NCBI GenBank assembly: GCA_007119395.1
Contig: SKPS01000317.1
Span: 1 to 7,184 of the forward strand
Direction: 5' to 3'
Source: Lentimicrobiaceae bacterium
GTDB lineage: Bacteria; Bacteroidota; Bacteroidia; Bacteroidales; SKPS01
DNA length: 7,184 bases
The notes beneath the pieces were generated by a model. It was given only the letters and a program-made list of their open reading frames with translations. It was not told the DNA's origin and did no database searches. Positions 6,352 through 7,184 of the stretch are shown here, one piece after another (position 1 is the stretch's first letter; each line of letters starts with the position of its first letter). Made by a program: the position numbers and the translations under genes.

Positions 6352-6432
6352 TTTACCACTGAGTGCATTAAGAACACTGAGTTTCACCAAGTACTAAGTG
6401 TCTCTAAGTGAACTAAGCGCCTCAGTGGTAAA
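6352..6432. repeat. 81 bp intergenic element bounded by 12 bp perfect inverted repeats
   Basis: TTTACCACTGAG (6352-6363) is the exact reverse complement of CTCAGTGGTAAA (6421-6432). The interior is built from variations on CACTGAG, CTAAGTG and ACTAAG, giving a nested, semi-palindromic texture. It sits 8 bp beyond the stop codon of the glycosyltransferase gene. The T-run (6346-6354) lies on the wrong side of the hairpin for a standard intrinsic terminator in either direction, so I call it a repeat and not a terminator. Similar CACTGAG-rich elements are common between genes in environmental Bacteroidota. Confidence 0.75.
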
Positions 6433-6440
6433 GAAGCTCT

Positions 6441-7184
6441 TCATTCTTCATTCATCATTGCTTCCCGATAAATCCCCGTCATTGCTTCCACCATGTGGTG
6501 TATGTTAAACTGGTTCACAGCGGCTTCACGCCCTTTCTTGCTGAGGTGTTGCATCTGTTCCGGGTCGTTGAGGAGACCAAAGAGCGCTTCGGCCAGCGCT
6601 TCGGGTCTGTTTTCGGGATAGACGATACCACCGCCTGACGCTTCAATGATCTCGGGGAAGGCTCCCAGAGGGGGCTGCACCACCGGGATGCCGGCAGCGA
6701 GTGCTTCGGTGAGGTAGATGCCAAAAGCTTCTCCATGACGCACCGGCACCGACAACACCGACACCCGGTCTAAAAACCGGCTCCGTGCCTCACCACCAAA
6801 ATCGTCAGCCCACTCAACGGCATCACTTACGCCCGTCTCTGCAAAACGGCGCTTCATCGTTTTGATCAACGCCAGGTCATCACCGGTGTACCCTCCGGTT
6901 AGGATCAGCCGGATGTCGTCAGTTCCTACCTGCTGTTTCAGCAGGATAAACGCCTCAGCCAGAATATCAACACCGTTTTCATGACAGAGCCTCGATAGGT
7001 AACCCACGGTACGCTTTTTTTCTGCTGCGTTGATGTAATGGTAGTCATCGGGATCCACACCGAGGTGGAGGGTGGTGAGCTTCTCTTTGTTGATATTCAA
7101 CTTCTTCTGCATGAACTCTGCGAAGAAATGGCTTACGGCAACGAACCTGTCCACATCTTTGGCTTTCTGTGCCATCAGCTCCCA
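6441..7184 (-). CDS. Glycosyltransferase, GT4-like (GT-B fold), N-terminal part outside the window
   Basis: The frame is open to the right edge (residues WEL precede the ATG at 7175), so this is the C-terminal part of a larger protein; GT4 enzymes usually have about 350-420 residues and 247 are seen here. Counting from the Met at 7175: DRFVAVSHFF (9-18) marks the end of the acceptor-side domain, LHLGVDP (36-42) the interdomain link, TVGYLSRLCHENGVDILAEA (56-75) the start of the nucleotide-sugar domain, and the EX7E motif is Glu149 to Glu157 in HGEAFGIYLTEALAAGIPVV. The enzyme would transfer a sugar from a nucleotide donor, typically in cell-envelope polysaccharide or glycolipid synthesis; donor and acceptor cannot be told. 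It is clearly more GC-rich than the araC and IS DNA. It ends TGA at 6441-6443. Confidence 0.94.
   Translation of the reverse strand, partial: WELMAQKAKDVDRFVAVSHFFAEFMQKKLNINKEKLTTLHLGVDPDDYHYINAAEKKRTVGYLSRLCHENGVDILAEAFILLKQQVGTDDIRLILTGGYTGDDLALIKTMKRRFAETGVSDAVEWADDFGGEARSRFLDRVSVLSVPVRHGEAFGIYLTEALAAGIPVVQPPLGAFPEIIEASGGGIVYPENRPEALAEALFGLLNDPEQMQHLSKKGREAAVNQFNIHHMVEAMTGIYREAMMNEE

Larger units (their letters stand above)
6171..6440. other. Noncoding region between IS66 and glycosyltransferase, with possible gene remnant
   Basis: No intact gene. In the transposase's own frame, after its stop, two short protein-like stretches follow, TTAEILDRLYGFGD (6169-6210) and AQWDVIDAIQIAKCRFHYDD (6214-6273), separated by TAA at 6211. 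They could be a decayed reading frame, but I recognise no family and they may be chance. The right half is repeat DNA (6337-6432). Confidence 0.5.

Noticed and set aside
6197..6397. 66-codon open frame on the plus strand
   Set aside because: Its second half is repeat DNA (6337-6432), and no domain is recognisable.
6352..6432. Bidirectional intrinsic terminator between convergent genes
   Set aside because: The T-run precedes the hairpin on the plus strand, and the minus strand has an A-run after it, so neither direction gives hairpin followed by Ts.

Overview
The window looks like chromosomal DNA from a Bacteroidota (probably Bacteroidales) bacterium. The reasons are two exact matches to the Bacteroidota -7 promoter consensus (TAnnTTTG), the lack of clear Shine-Dalgarno sequences, an AraC regulator with an N-terminal half typical of that phylum, and a one-gene IS66 element. 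No ribosomal or other marker gene is present, so this assignment is inference.

Layout. Positions 1-1480 (minus) hold most of a fused CheB methylesterase / CheR methyltransferase whose C-terminus runs off the left edge. Positions 1687-3165 (minus) encode a cobalamin-binding-domain radical SAM enzyme of the HpnP/DUF4070-like group, preceded by a -7 element at 3195-3202. Positions 3255-3821 (minus) encode an AraC-family regulator with an HMA-like N-terminal domain in which one metal-ligand cysteine is serine. Upstream of it, 3862-3990 on the same strand is GC-rich, highly foldable DNA just downstream of a second exact -7 element (3994-4001). It is either a cis-acting leader RNA or a fragment of a group II intron. 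Positions 4002-4393 show no credible gene.

Positions 4394-6170 (plus) are an apparently complete 1.78 kb IS66-family element of the single-ORF (ISBst12-like) kind. It has 18-20 bp perfect terminal inverted repeats, a transposase with its DDE residues intact, a non-ATG start preceded by a hairpin, and no matching target duplication. Positions 6171-6440 are noncoding and contain an 81 bp element bounded by 12 bp perfect inverted repeats. Positions 6441-7184 (minus) are the C-terminal part of a GT4-type glycosyltransferase entering from the right edge.

How the parts relate. The AraC regulator, radical SAM enzyme and CheB-CheR protein are codirectional but separated by 89 and 206 bp, so they may be a regulator-target neighbourhood rather than a tight operon. 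The IS element and its repeat-rich flanks separate this block from the more GC-rich glycosyltransferase gene. The least explained items are the structured segment ahead of araC and the function of the radical SAM enzyme outside any visible hopanoid context.
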